DNA of 64,000 bases, from assembly GCA_001600875.1 (NCBI GenBank), contig BCLD01000027.1, forward strand, positions 74,177 to 138,176, read 5' to 3'. The number at the start of each line of letters is the position of its first letter. Positions within the stretch are counted from its first letter, which is position 1. The notes under the pieces were generated by a model. The model did not search any database, was not told where the DNA came from, and saw only the letters and a list, made by a program, of their open reading frames with translations. This DNA comes from Solicoccozyma terricola. Lineage: Eukaryota > Basidiomycota > Tremellomycetes > Filobasidiales > Piskurozymaceae. Shown here one piece after another: positions 1-13,100 of this stretch. Position numbers and translations under genes: made by a program.

Positions 1-2978
1 GGTGGTGGTGGCGCGCGAGGCTATCGCAGCACCAGGCAAGCATCGAGTACATACGACACCAAGCCATACGGCGTGCACACCACCCCGCCGGGTTCACCTA
101 TGCTCAGACCATCCAGAAGCTCGACGTCGTTGCCATTCGGCCGTGATGACTCAAAGATGTCGCTCTCCGACCCATCGACTTCCAACTGCCCATTCCCCCT
201 TACCAACGTCATTCCACAACCGCCAATCGACTATGAGCCATTCAACTTCCCGCTCGTACACTCGATCGCTCTCGTCACGGCTTACACGGAATCCGTCGAA
301 GGTCTCCGCACCACCCTGGACTCGCTAGCCACCACCGATTACCCGAACAGTCACAAGATTATTCTCGTGGTCGCCGACGGCATGGTCAAGGGGTCCGGTT
401 CCAAGCTTACGACGCCAGACATCGTTCTCAGTATGATGAGGGAGCTCGTCGTCCCCGAACAGGAAGTCGAAGCACATTCTTACGTCGCTATCGCCGACGG
501 CCACAAACGCCACAACATGGCAAAAGTGTACGCTGGATATTACGACTATGACAACTCGACGGTCGAGTCCTCAAAACAGCAGAAAGTCCCCATCGTCCTC
601 GTTGCAAAGGTCGGAAACCCGCTCGAGGTCCATGACTCCAAACCAGGAAATCGTGGAAAACGAGACTCGCAGATTGTACTGATGTCGTTCTTGCAAAAGG
701 TCATGTTCGACGAGAGGATGACGACGTTTGAATACGAATTCTTCAATTCGCTCTGGAGAGTTACTGGCGTCAGTCCTGATCGCTACGAAACGGTTCTCTG
801 CGTTGATGCGGATACCAAGGTGTTCCCGGACTCTCTCACGAGGATGAATGCGTGCATGGTCCAAGACCCAGAGATCATGGGCTTATGCGGTGAGACCAAA
901 ATTGCGAACAAGTCCGAAACTTGGGTCACCATGATTCAAGGTGAGTGGAAAGCGTTCTCCTACGGTACCCAATACTTCTCCTCATCGCTTGCCCTCCTAC
1001 AGTCTTCGAGTACTACATTTCGCACCATCTCACAAAGGCATTCGAATCCATGTTCGGAGGTGTCACATGTCTTCCTGGATGCTTCAGTATGTACCGCATC
1101 AAGGCGCCAAAGGGTGATAGCGGGTATTGGGTTCCCATCCTTGCCAATCCCGACATATGCGAACACTACTCGGAGAATGTGGTCGACACCTTGCACAAGA
1201 AGAACCTGTTGTTGCTTGGGGAGGATCGGTTCCTTTCCACCCTTATGCTCAAGACCTTCCCAAAGAGGAAGATGGTCTTCGTCCCTCAAGCAGTCTGCAA
1301 GACCGTTGTCCCCGACACTTTCCGAGTGCTCCTCAGTCAACGTCGTCGATGGATTAACTCGACTATTCACAACTTGTTCGAGCTCGTACTTGTTCGCGAT
1401 CTCTGCGGTACCTTTTGCTTCTCCATGCAGTTCGTCGTATTCATGGAGCTCGTCGGAACAATGGTCCTTCCCGCCGCCATCTCCTTCACGCTTTATATTC
1501 TAGTGTTGGCCATCCTGCCCACCTCTCTCATCCCCGGTCACTCCAAGCCGATCATCTCGCTTATCCTACTCGCATTCATCTTGGGTTTACCCGGTATTCT
1601 CATCGTCATCACCTCACGCAAGGTGGCATACCTCGGCTGGATGTTGATCTACCTTTGTTCGCTACCTATCTGGAATTTGGTCCTACCTGCTTATGCATTC
1701 TGGCACATGGACGACTTTTCCTGGGGAGAGACTCGAAAGGTCGAGGGTAGTGTCAAGGACGTTGGTCATACTGACAAGGAAGGGGAGTTTGATTCGTCTC
1801 ATATCGTGATGAAACGATGGGTCGAGTTCGAGAGGGAGAGGAGGTGGAAGAATGGTACCACGTCGAGGGATTCGTATTATGATGTCGTCCAGAGGTCATC
1901 GTCGCCTAGGAGGTGAGTGTGACGGCTGTGGCGCGACTGGATTCCAGGCTGATGTTTCTCATCGCCTTGCAGCCGAGACGGTCTCGCACGCGATCGGTAT
2001 TCCGTTGTGTCTACCAACGAGACCTACTTTTCCGGTAGCGGGGTGTCTGATGCACCACTTTACCGACCGTCTCAATCATTCGCATCCTCGATGTCTAACT
2101 CTGCTGAACACCCTCCACTTCTTGAGTTGCCGACTGGCGTGCTGTCCAACCAACGAGGACCTTTCCGAGGACGTGATACATCCCCCAACTCCACAGACTC
2201 AGCGGGCCACACGCCTCCAGAAGACGGATGGGATACTCGACAAACGCCATCGAGCCGGTCAATTCCTTCGATGGGCGATGAATCGTATGGTGGTCAGAGG
2301 TACTCGGCTGGGTATGTCGACGAGGAGCAACCGATCCTCTCGAGTGCTGGGTATTCGCATCCCGCATCGCCGGAGGCGTTGTATGCTCCGCCCCAGATGC
2401 CACCAGCAGCTGGAGCTTCTTCGAGACGGTATCCTGAACCGATGGACTATTCAGGTGAGTTGGGGGTTTGTAGCTTTGTTGACCTTCACAGGACGAGTCA
2501 CTCATGCCAATTGTGGGAAATGCAGTTGCTCGCTACATGCCACCAGCCGGAACGGGCTACGACGTTGCGCCTAACCGATACGGCGAATCGGAAGAGGAAT
2601 ACATGAATTCCCCGGTCCAACCCCAACCTACGCCTAACGCCCGCCGTCACTCTCGAGGCATATCCTTGAAAGACGAGGGCGCAGTGCAAGGCGCTCAGCC
2701 CGTCAGAAGGGTCAAACAGTCGACCAAGAGAGCGTCAAGTTCAAGCATCAGCAATAACTTGGCGGCGTATGGACAACAGGGTCAAGGTGGTCAAGGTGGT
2801 CAGGGTGGACAAGGGCAGTCGAGGGCGGGAGTGACTTCGCCGCCAAGTGGGAATACGGGACTGCCACCGGGAGCAGTACGTGTCTCCAGCATGACTGTCG
2901 CCTCTCCTCATCGAATACTGATCGTTGTTATCTTTTGAACTTGTACAGGCCCCCGCTCAAACTGGACGTTACTACTAA
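1..2978 (+). CDS. Chitin synthase, class IV (Chs3-like), 5' partial
   Basis: Membrane-bound glycosyltransferase that polymerises UDP-GlcNAc into cell-wall chitin. Exons read as <1-940, 1003-1912, 1973-2454, 2526-2875 and 2949-2978, giving 903 visible residues; the frame is open at base 1, so the N-terminal membrane and cytochrome-b5-like region lies upstream. The visible part opens with the family-2 transferase core (ALVTAYTES), then a VDADTKV acidic motif, LGEDRFL near residue 387 and the product-binding QRRRWINST near residue 426. Several hydrophobic segments follow at about residues 455-560. The run [18 protein letters not shown] is characteristic of class IV enzymes rather than classes I-III. 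The last 250 residues are disordered and rich in Ser, Pro, Gly and Gln, with a short GGQGGQ repeat, and end in GRYY. The acceptor at 2525 is chosen because the nearer AG at 2491 breaks the frame. Confidence 0.93.
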
Positions 2979-3669
2979 ATCACGCCGAAACGAAACGAAC
3001 ATTATTTTCTTCTTCTCCCTTTCCTGTCGGTATTCCGTCTCATGTCTCTTTACGCCAGTATAGCTTTTCCCTTCTCCCTCCCTCGCTCCCCTCCTCCTCC
3101 TCCTCTCCTGCTTATACACGGACTGTCTATCAGATACTCGTAGCTTGTAAAGCGTTGCCCACCAGAAAAAGAGGGTTGATCCACTTCCGGCCCACCGTGC
3201 GAAAACACGCGCGGCGAGATTACGATAGCGTGGCGATCCAGACCGGGTGATGGCGGCAACGCTCTCACAATCGACATTTCTGCATCCTCGGAGCACAAGG
3301 AACAGCATTGGTGGATTCGCGAGCATACTATCCAGCACACCAGACGGAGAGCAAGTCGAGGTGGTGCATCTACCGGAAGGCTCCCTTTGACAGCGTTCAA
3401 GGCCGATCTTCCTCCCGCCGCCCACGGCGGCTACGTACAGGGGTTGGTGGCAGAACAAGGGAAGTGGCCAGGGGTCGTAGGGATTGCTGTGAACATCGGA
3501 GAATACGCTCAAGGACCTTCATTTCAATCAAATTGGAGTCCCCGGTCAGCCTTATAGGATCGGTCAAGGGTCAATAAGTGATCACAGCAGGACATCGCCT
3601 GCTTCCGGTCTACAACTTACTTGGCTTCCAACCTAGGAAGGTTTCAGTATTGGTCTTGTGACTGACAAA
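2979..3669 (+). other. Intergenic: chitin synthase 3' UTR and SSH4 promoter
   Basis: No supportable gene. The first 150 bases are T/C-rich, as expected for a 3' UTR. Open frames on both strands here are short, lack conserved motifs and overlap each other. Confidence 0.6.
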
Positions 3670-6304
3670 ATGACGGCTTCCGAAGACGAAGCCCTCGCTG
3701 AGCTGTGGGCTCTCCTCGCTCCGTATGCTGAACGAGAGAACGATGTCGAAATGTTGGAGAAGAGTGGAACTCGTGGCTCATTTGAATCCGAAGGGGAGAG
3801 CTTCGAACCGACGATGGAACAGCTAATGAACATCGTTGGTATCGGGAAGGAAGATCATCGCATAACTCCATTGATCTCCACTTCTCGAACTTCGTCAATC
3901 CCGGAACGACCGATATTCCCATCATCAACGATGTCTACCACCACGACTTATCTGCAAGCACAAGCGCAGGATCAGGGTCCCATACCTTTCCCGCCGATAC
4001 CTAAAGCTCCGGGAGACGCCGATGATGATACGAGACAGGGTTCTCTCATATTCATCCTATTACCATTGTTGATCGTCTTGGCGACGTTGTTGTTCTTGTT
4101 ACTTGTCTTCTTGATTGCTATCATTGTTACAAGGCGGAAGAAAGGGATCAGGTAAGTATTCGTATCTTGTACGTGGCGACGGCAGTTGACTGATGGGAGT
4201 TGCCTAACAGACTTGTGGAAGAAGGTGGACCACTTGATCTGAGCATCAACGATGGAGTACCGCAAGCGAGTGAAGGTGGGATCGAAGGCGTTGAACAGAG
4301 ATGGTTGGAACAGGTCGATGATGCGACCAGGGAGGGATATCGAAGAGGAAAAGGTGAGAGTCGGTAAAGTTCATGGTTGTTAGAAACATCTTCAGCATCT
4401 TCTGACTTCCAACTGTTTGATACAGACTACCAACAACAATATCCACCTTCTTCTCTCGCTACCGACATCACCCTGTCTCAATTCCTTTCCATACAGGAAA
4501 AGGGTGTTTCCGCATGGTGCTTTGAACCAGACTACGAATCAAATCTGTCTCTTTATGTGGAATCGCGAACCGAGATTACTTTCCTAGCTGATGGACCTGG
4601 AATGCCTGCGCGTGAAGGGGGTGGAAATACTGTACTGGCAAACCTCCCCCTACCGAAACTCAACGAGGTTTATTATTGGGAAGCGAAGATGTACGAGAAA
4701 CCACCAGGTACGGAGGTGGTTGTGGGGTTGGCAACGAAACCGTTTCCGTCCTTTCGATTACCCGGCTGGTCAAAGGTCTCGGTCGGATACTTTTCATCGG
4801 ATGGATTCAAGTGTCACAACTACCCTTTCACTGCGGCTTCGCATGGACCTCCTCTAGCCGAGGGCGATGTGCTCGGCGTAGGATACCGTCCGAGAACGGG
4901 CACAGTGTTTTTCACGCGAAACGGCAGAAAGTTGGATGATTGCTACAAGGGACTTCAAGCTTTCAACCTCTTCCCCGCGATCGGAGCTAACGGAGCTGCA
5001 ACGATTCACGTTAATCTCGGACAAGCGGGATTCGTGTTCATCGAAGCGAACGTAAAGAAATGGGGATTGGCTCCGATGATAGGAACATTGGCACCTCCTC
5101 CTGCTTATGGGAGTGAAAGAGGTTCAATTCTACTTGATGCAGGTTATGGAACACCAAACGCTAGGAGTGAATCGGAGCGGAGCTTGGATACTGCTCGGAT
5201 CGTCGCTGCTGCGAGACAGATGGCTGGTGATCAACGCCTTGCTCATAGACCCTTGTCATCTTCTCAAGGATCCTTGCCAATACCTGGCATCGGGTCGTCG
5301 TCGTATCCGTCTCACCCGATTCCAGAATCGCCGCAAAATAATCCTTTAGGAGGAGGACATCGCAGGACTCGATCGCAGATAGACAGAAGGCCACCTTCAA
5401 TGTCTGGTAGCGTGATTCCTACCAATCCCTCACCATTACGTATTGGTTCTCCTTCCGAGAGCGCCGACGCTGGACCGAGCGATGCAGGCCGCCGGAACAG
5501 GAACCGAAGTTCAAGATTGCGCGAGATGTCAGAACAGCTGGCACGGTATCATTCTCCTTCCGATCGCCCCGAAGTTAATCGAAACTTTCCGAGCATCGTC
5601 GGCGAAGGAATGGAGGTACATTCCTCGGAGTACGTTGATTCGGAAGATTCTGATTCTGATGAAGGTACGCAAGCCGGCGAAATGTACGGTTCCAACCCGA
5701 CCTCACCCAGCGAGTCGTCGTTGCCTCACAATCCACCGACGCCGAATCGTTTAGATATTTCCATGCACGAGCTCCACGATCATGAGCGATCAGAATCGTA
5801 TTTCGGAGGAAGAGGGAATAGAACGAGAAGGGATTCCCATTCGGGAAGCAGTAGGGAGAGTGAAGCAACGGTGACGCAGACCAGGAGAGCGCATGCCAGG
5901 AATCGATCAGCGTGGCTCGTGGAACAACAAAGTCTCTTACCCACTTCGGCGGCTAGCGACAGACCACCTCCTGGATATTCTCCATTAGATCCGCATGTCT
6001 ATTCGGGTGAGTAGCGGGGTGTCATTAGGTGTGGTTAGGCGTAGGTCTGTGAGCCTGATCCTGCTTGTCTTTTCAGATGGGGTACCTACCGACCTCCCAG
6101 CCGAGGTGATTTCTCAAGCTTTCGAAGCTCAAGATCAAGCCGAGTGAGTCGATTCGGCCTCTCCCAAATGCATGATGATGGCCTAACGAGCTGACGACCT
6201 CCCACTTGACCAGCCAACAACAACGAGATGCCGAGGCAGCGGCGAACAGACGCTTGAACGGCTCGGGGTCGACATCGATCTGGACACGACTTACCGGTCG
6301 GTAG
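3670..6304 (+). CDS. SSH4: SSH4/EAR1-type SPRY-domain adaptor of Rsp5
   Basis: Endosomal/vacuolar single-pass membrane protein that in yeast recruits the HECT ligase Rsp5 to cargo for multivesicular-body sorting. Exons 3670-4151, 4211-4353, 4426-6006, 6077-6143 and 6214-6304 give 787 residues. The start is the first in-frame ATG (MTASEDEA); an upstream in-frame GTG was ignored. Order: short acidic N-terminus, one long hydrophobic segment at about residues 123-152 followed by a basic stop-transfer RRKKG, a linker, then a SPRY domain (YWEAKMYEKP, VSVGYFSSDG, GDVLGVGYRP, VFFTRNGRKL), and a long disordered Ser-rich tail. Two PPxY motifs for WW-domain binding are visible: PPAY just after the SPRY domain and PPGY near the C-terminus. 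TM-SPRY-PPxY is the diagnostic architecture of Ear1/Ssh4. Orthology to one or the other cannot be separated here. Confidence 0.88.
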
Positions 6305-6562
6305 CGCAGAGCAGGCAGATTTGGGGATTGGAATTTACGACGATTGCATATAGTATAATGGAGACAGTTGTATGCGTGAGGAGAGGAATGAATGTAGCGT
6401 TAGTGTTAGTGTTGTGTGTGGATGACCATCTGATTGTATACAACAAGTTGCATTCGAGGTCGTCGTAGTCGGTGGCGGTTGTTGGTTAGTAACCGGAAGC
6501 GACTGGAGGAGAACAATGACAGTAGCGGCAGCGTCGACAGCAAGCACAAGTATCAACTCATC

Positions 6563-9500
6563 ATGCCGGGTGCTGGTAGACAGCGACCGGTGGTCATCGT
6601 GATCTCGGACTCTGAATCAGAATCAGAACCCTACAATAGCGATGACGATGGCTTTGGGATAGGTCCGAAAGAAGCAGCAGTAGCAGCAATACCGACCGGA
6701 CAAGGACATGGACATCGATGGAATGCTGCTCCCGGACCCGGACACAGTCGTGTTACCATGGATGGTTCAGTTACGGATCATGATCATCCTATCTTGGGAC
6801 GAAATCTCGCTACAACATCACTTGCTCCCATGAAACGTGGTCGACTTCGCACTGCTACCATACCTAGCTCACAATCAGCAGGTCAAGAACAATTTGCAAA
6901 GGATGATGAAGAAATGGGAAATAGACGCAACGTCGTTGCACGACTTTCTCCTGGCATTCAAGTGGGAGGAGCTACAATGCAAGCCTCAGAGCCGATAATC
7001 GATATCACTCAAGCTGATACAGTTCTACCTCTCATCATCGAGATCATTCCTGATGTATGTCCGGATCACGCACTCAAATACATAAAAGAACAAATTCAAC
7101 TTCAACCATCCACTCGCCGATCTACAGCTGCTAGAGTAATCGAAATCATCTACGAAAATTTTCCATATCCAACCATAGCGAAGGGAAAAGGTGAAAGGAA
7201 GAGGAAGAGGAGCATCGGGGATGGAGAGGAACGAGACGAGATTGCAGGTGGTGGGAGTAAGAGGCACAAGGATGAAATTCCAGAGTCAGCGGATGGTGTG
7301 ATCAATTATCAAAGTTGTACGAGTGGATTGGAGGAAAGGAAAGGAAAGGAGTACTTGAAGCGTGCTCTGAGGACTCTAGAGAATACCTTCCCCCACGTTC
7401 CTCGCAAGTAGTGAGTCTGCATGGTCTGTTAAACAACTCAGCCAGGGTACTGACCCCGCAAGGTTCTCGTACTCATACGTGTTAGTATACGATCAACTTA
7501 CAACATGTGCAACAACCTCTACGTCCCCACACACTTCGAACTTGCTCGTCAAGCCGATCTACCAGCCGATAAACGAGACTACAAACGTCAGGAACGACCT
7601 CGCGTTCGTTTAGAAGAGGTGTCAAAGAGGCCGACCATCAAACTCAAAGGTAAGGGAAAGGCGAAAGCGCACGCTCAGCTCTCAGTGGAGACGATGTTCC
7701 AAGATCAACTTGCAGAAGGAAGTAGTATCATGGTGGAGGATGATATGGGTGAAAGAGCGTTTATGGTCGAGAGAGCTTGGCTCATTAGCTTTTTGAGTGA
7801 GTCGACGAGGTTCTTGACGAAACCCACACACTGACGTTGATCATTTCTCAAACCCTCGACAGCTTCACAAGACGGTCTGCAGCCTTTGGAATATATCAAG
7901 CTCATTTGTCCGCCCGAGACGGGCTACAATGTCGAATGTCAGTGCTGTTTTGACGACGAATTTGTCGTGAGTCCCGTTATGGCCTCCATATGATCAGATC
8001 CTGGAACCGACCCCTGAGTTGAATGCATGTAGCAATGCATGGTTCAATGCGAGGAGGGTCATCTTTTCTGTCGAGAATGCGTCAAGAGATTGATAGACAA
8101 TGCAATCGGGGAACACAAGATTGTTCACTGCATGGATGGAAGTGGATGTAAAGCTATCTTCCCAGTGAGGGAGCTCAAAAAGGCGTGAGTGGAATCCTCG
8201 CCTATGTCTATCTGTCACCGTACCCCTCGACTGACATTTTTTCGTGCTTCTCCAAGCGTCATCCGAAGGACGCTCGAGGTGTACCATAACATTCTCCAGC
8301 GCAAAGAATTGGAGGCGGCCGGTATACAAGGTCTAGAAAGTTGTCCGGCTTGCGAGTATGCGGTGGTCATAGAGAACGAAAATGAAAAGTTGTTTAGATG
8401 TGAGATGGAGGACTGCGGTTTAGTCTCGTGCAGAGCTTGTCGCAGGGAGGTGAGTCGGATAGTCTGTCTGGATTGATTGTACGTCAAATTAGCCCCTGAC
8501 ATACCGTCTGAACGATCCAGGATCATATTCCCAAGAGCTGCGAAGGTGAGTATGAAGTCTCATGTTAGAACGTCTGCAGCCCTCTGATACCCCAAATTCT
8601 GCCCTTCTTACAGAGGCCCAAAAGGATCGCAAGCTAGATACCCGGCATACAGTGGAAGAAGCCATGACAGAAGCCCTGGTGCGCATCTGTCCCAATTCAG
8701 CCTGCAACCAGACTTTTATCAAGGAATTTGGGTGCGTTGTATAGATCTGTCTGGTTGACGTTTGACACTCGCTGAGCTACCCAAACACCTACCTACAGGT
8801 GCAACAAGATCACCTGCACCAAGTGCCACAAGACCTCATGCTACGTTTGCCGGGCACTCATCACGGATGGATATGCGCACTTTGATTCGGGTCAGTCCTT
8901 TTTCAAGTATTTGATGTCATGCAAACACCTAACATCCTTGACACGCTTGTCGCAAATCAGATCCGTTGGTCCTCTACAACGGCAAGTCAAGGGATTCGAC
9001 AAAGTGCAGGCTATGGGATCCAAGGTCGGAAGACGTTTATGCTGCAGATGTGAGTAGCGGGAACAGCTCGCCGTCAGCAACGTTATCTGACAGCAAAGTC
9101 TTTGTCTACGCGGTGAAGGTGGCAAGAGTGAGCGGTTTCGAGAGCGATATCGTTGAGACGGACCAGAGAAGCTGACTAGTCCCTTCTAGGCTAGAGGAGC
9201 TGCGCAAGACCGAATTCGTGCGGCAGCTGCCGAAGCTGGAGAAGCGATCGAGGAGCCGGGTGAGATCTTCCGACATTGAGAATCAATGTCTTTGTCACTT
9301 AGCTCTTCTTATGCTCTCCAGACATTGATGTGGCTCTCCCGGAGGCCCGAGACGTCCGCCAGTTTCCCGACCTCGCTGAAATAGAATACAGGCGCCGTGC
9401 TGATCTCATCGCTGCTCGACTGGATCCCCCCCGTCGAGGGCCAGCACGCGCAGCTCGCAACGTTGCAGGACCGCCTGCTCCACCAGCACGCCCCATTGCG

Positions 9501-9785
9501 ATTCGCCATATGATCCCTCGTATAGCCCCAAATGGAGCAGCGCGCGGTGTGAATGATATGCGAGATCGACTCGAGCAAGATCGGCTACTGCTGCTAGAAC
9601 GAAGACGGGTGCTCGAAGCAGAACTCAACCATCTCCGCTTGGCGGCGCAGGATCGTCCGATTCAAGCACTCGGAAACGATCCGTATGCTGGTAGAGGGCC
9701 ACAGCTACCCGAACACCGCCTCGCAGGTCTGCCACGTCTCCCTGCCCTTCCCCGCCTTCCACCTCTACCACACCCACTACCTTGA
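6563..9785 (+). CDS. RBR-type E3 ubiquitin ligase, RNF216/TRIAD3-like
   Basis: Probable RING-in-between-RING ligase that forms a thioester with ubiquitin. Exons 6563-7410, 7486-7796, 7863-7966, 8033-8184, 8257-8449, 8521-8545, 8614-8731, 8799-8890, 8961-9049, 9190-9259 and 9322-9785 total 2466 nt (821 residues). The first 280 residues are disordered and start MPGAGRQRP with an acidic SDSESESEP run resembling a SUMO-interacting motif. RING1: ECQCCFDDEF, CEEGHLFCREC, CMDGSGC. IBR: CPACEY, RCEMEDCGLVSCRAC. RING2: CPNSACNQTF, then GCNKITCTKC, whose first Cys sits where the catalytic cysteine lies in RBR enzymes. The helix RHTVEEAMTEALVR before RING2 is typical of the RNF216 branch, as is GYAHFD after it. 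The tail holds a Leu/Arg-rich predicted coiled coil. The intron 9050-9189 is longer than the others and may hide a microexon. Confidence 0.85.
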
Positions 9786-10152
9786 CGCAATCTAACATTC
9801 ATGCAATCGGGATGGGATGGGAATCACCTATTTGCGCAACGCGCAGTTCCACGAATCGACGGGCCATCAGGGTCATTTCCTCCGTCTCCTTCCACTCTTC
9901 TTTTTTTACGGCCTGTTTGTATTTGATAGTTAGTCTTTGTACTTGATAGTTAGTCCTCTAAACCCTACGTCCAAGGCGTGGCAATCCACTGAACGTGATG
10001 ACATGCTATAAAGAGTGGTTGGCCCATGCTACTGTATCTTCGCTAGCCTGACGATGTGGGCCTCGAATGAGATGCCCAGTAACCACGAGTCACAATACAA
10101 AGTCCGTACTTTCGCGCCCAACACCCCTCCTTCAGCTCCTCCGTCAAATATC
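9786..10152. other. Convergent 3' intergenic region
   Basis: Lies between two convergent genes, so it should carry two terminators/poly(A) regions. There is a T-run at about 9901-9907 and a short direct repeat of ttgatagttagt at about 9925-9955. No coding sequence is supportable. Confidence 0.6.
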
Positions 10153-13100
10153 TCACACCACAGTCACCGAATCGCTGTTGAACCAGTCATCCCAATCCGC
10201 CATGATCAAGTCTACAGTCGTAGGATCAGCTTCGCGTTCTGGTTTCTGCGGGGCAGTGACCTCGTACTCGACTTGCTCCGCCTGCTTGACATGCAGGTCC
10301 GATGTGTTGTCCAATGCGCGAGCCGAATCTAAGGTCATCGAGGTCTCGAAAGCGGAGGAGCGTTTCGGCGGTGCGTGTAGCTTGATCGAGTGATTTCCTA
10401 CACAAAGGTCGAGCCGTTTAGAGGCAGGTAGGCCCCCGGGGACGTAATCCATCAACGTAAGGAGTAGATCATCAATCTCGTTGCGCTGTTGTGTATTCTC
10501 GCCTGCGAGTGGTAACTGTCGATCGAACTTCTGATACAGGGATACACTTTGATCTGACGAGATGCAATCGGGAGTTACTGCATGTGTGGTGTGTCCTCTG
10601 TTGCCAATGTCCGAGTACTGGTCCTCTCTAGATTTGGTGCCGATGCTGATCTGGTAGTTCGAAAGCTCTGTTGCTTCCTGCTGGGGCGCCGAGGTATCTT
10701 CGAGTTCGTCAATCTCTTCGCGGTCGGGATATTTATCATCTGGCGGAGTGTTGGCTCGGCGGCGAGCTTCATAACGTTCTGGAATAGTAACATTGACCTT
10801 AAGTCAGCATTTGAGGCACTTCACTCTCTACTGACACTCGCCGTCGAGACTACCCTCAGCCTTGATTCGCTTGTTGCTCGGCGATGCCATCGCGATAGCG
10901 CTCCTCTTGGGAATCAACCTTCTGCCCTCAGCTTCTTTGTTAGATATCTGCATCCTTGGTCGTTCTCTGATGTCGTCGAAGAAAGACAACATCTCGCAAA
11001 TGCCTGTATCGTTATGAAACATTGTTATGACCCCCATCATCGCTGTGGCGGACACAATCACCGACTCACCGTCGTCGTGGATGTCGCCATCCATACCAAT
11101 GTCGTCCGTCTGTTCCGGCACAACCTCAGGGACCAAGGGAGGCAAGTCATCCAGGTCGTCCGAGGGAGGCGAGTCGACATGCAGAATGAACTCTGGCATG
11201 GCGTACTTCCGAGGCGCCACCTTGATAGCACTCTGTGCGTTTGTCTCCTCGGATAGCGGAGTAGCAATGTCATCCTCCCTTGCAGAATTGGCTGTACCGG
11301 GCAAAGTGCTGGTCTGAGGCGTTTGGTCAATGTCGATCTTGGGAAGTTTCGGCTTGTTCTTCACTCCATCTCTGCAGCAGACGTGCTTGCATGCTTTGCC
11401 TTTTGCTCCGCAAGTATGCGAGCATGCCCAATTGCCGTTTGGCAAGCGCCGGGGAAGGACAATGGAAGGTCGGGGCGGTGGAAGTTGGGTGTGGATCGCT
11501 TCGTGATTTTCTTCCAATGGCATAACGTCTTTGTTCGGGTGTTCCCCTTCATCGACCTGACAGGCTGTCTCTTCCTCGTGAGTAGGACGAGTATCAATCA
11601 GGACGGGAAATGCATCGGGATGCAATGGTGCTGGCTTGTACTCGACGGTCTGGGTGCAGCCTGCAATCTGATCCACTGCATGTCCAAATTTTCGTGTCAG
11701 GGATGAGTGAAGTCCGGTTCCACTGGATGCCTCACCTCCGACAATGACCAGAAGTCTCTGGCTTGGCTTCTGGAACTCGGCGGTCATGATGATAGGCTCG
11801 ATGTCATCTAGTAGACTTTTGGCACTGAAGAACGAAATAGCATCATCAGTTTGGCGGTCAGGAATTGAGTTTGCGCCATGGCAATGACACTCACGCAATT
11901 CTCCTGTACGTCACATAGCCACCCTCAGAGAGGACAGCCAACGCCGAGATTGTCAAATTCTCTCCTTTCCTCATCTTTGCAGCCGCTGCTAGACAAGTTC
12001 GATTGCTTGTGACTCGGACTTCTAGGACAGCTTGGACTGCAGTCTTGCCGTGGGCCTCATTCAGTTGTTTCTCTCTGCACATATATCTAGTGAGCCCTTT
12101 TCAATTCAAAAGCTTATTCAAATATCTTCAAAGCTCACTTAATAATCACGTCAAATTGTGGGAAACGCCCCGCATTGTCGAGGAGCTGTAACAGCTCTGC
12201 GAGTCAGATACAGTTTGTGTTGTAATTGCCGGCATCGTCATCACCTGGCTTCCGAAGGGTGGATTCCGATTGAGCATGACTTCCAGTCGACGAGCATCAG
12301 TTTGACGTAAGATGCCAAACGCTGAAGTTGTCGAATCGCTTAGAATCTAATAACCGCACTGAAATAGAATCTTTGACTCACAAGTGATACCATGGATGGC
12401 CAGTGCTTTGATCGACTTTGATCCGATTGCTTCGATTTGCCTGAAGACTGTTGCTGAATTCTCCCAAGCCTTGCCATTCACGGTTCTTAACAGCTCGAGG
12501 GCATTCCTTGCGCTTCCTCCATCTTTCCTCTCCAGAGCGACAGTAACCATGGCTGAGCGATAGGGCCATAAATTCAAGTGCAGCAGTGTCATCCAAAGAG
12601 CATTAAATCTCACCTTTGACGATCCTGAGAGCAGATTTAAAGATCAAGAACACGTCCAATGATGAATTTGGGACTTCCCCAGTATCCTTCGTCTTATAAT
12701 CCTCAAGCGAGACGTTGCCGAACGTCATCTGTGCGAGAAGAAATACCTTGTCCCTGTTTGTGGACGAACTTTAGCTTCTAGCACCAACGGACGGTTGGTT
12801 GACCTCACTGAGCCTTGGAAACCTTGTTCGGTAACTGATACCGAATCTCTGCGCTTTGATTCATTGCGTTGTAAATCTGGAACAGATTGAGCATGTCATT
12901 TCCAGTACCCGCACAGAGGAAGAGCCAGCGAAATCTGCGGCTCACCGCCTTCTCTCCGGCCCTTAATTTGAGGTCTGCGAACTCTTCAGCTAACGCAAAT
13001 ATTTCCAACAGAGCCCTCATACTCGCGTTGGGTTGCATCTTGAGTATGTTAACCATCTGTGTCGGGTTGGCAAGTCGTGAATGAATATGCGCCGTCAAAA

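Noticed and set aside
2455..2491. 37-nt intron in the chitin synthase gene
   Set aside because: Canonical ends but it breaks the frame; the acceptor at 2525 restores it and joins conserved-looking tail sequence.
10582..11256. 224-residue plus-strand open frame
   Set aside because: Antisense shadow of the HFM1 C-terminal exon, whose frame contains the conserved Cys/His cluster.
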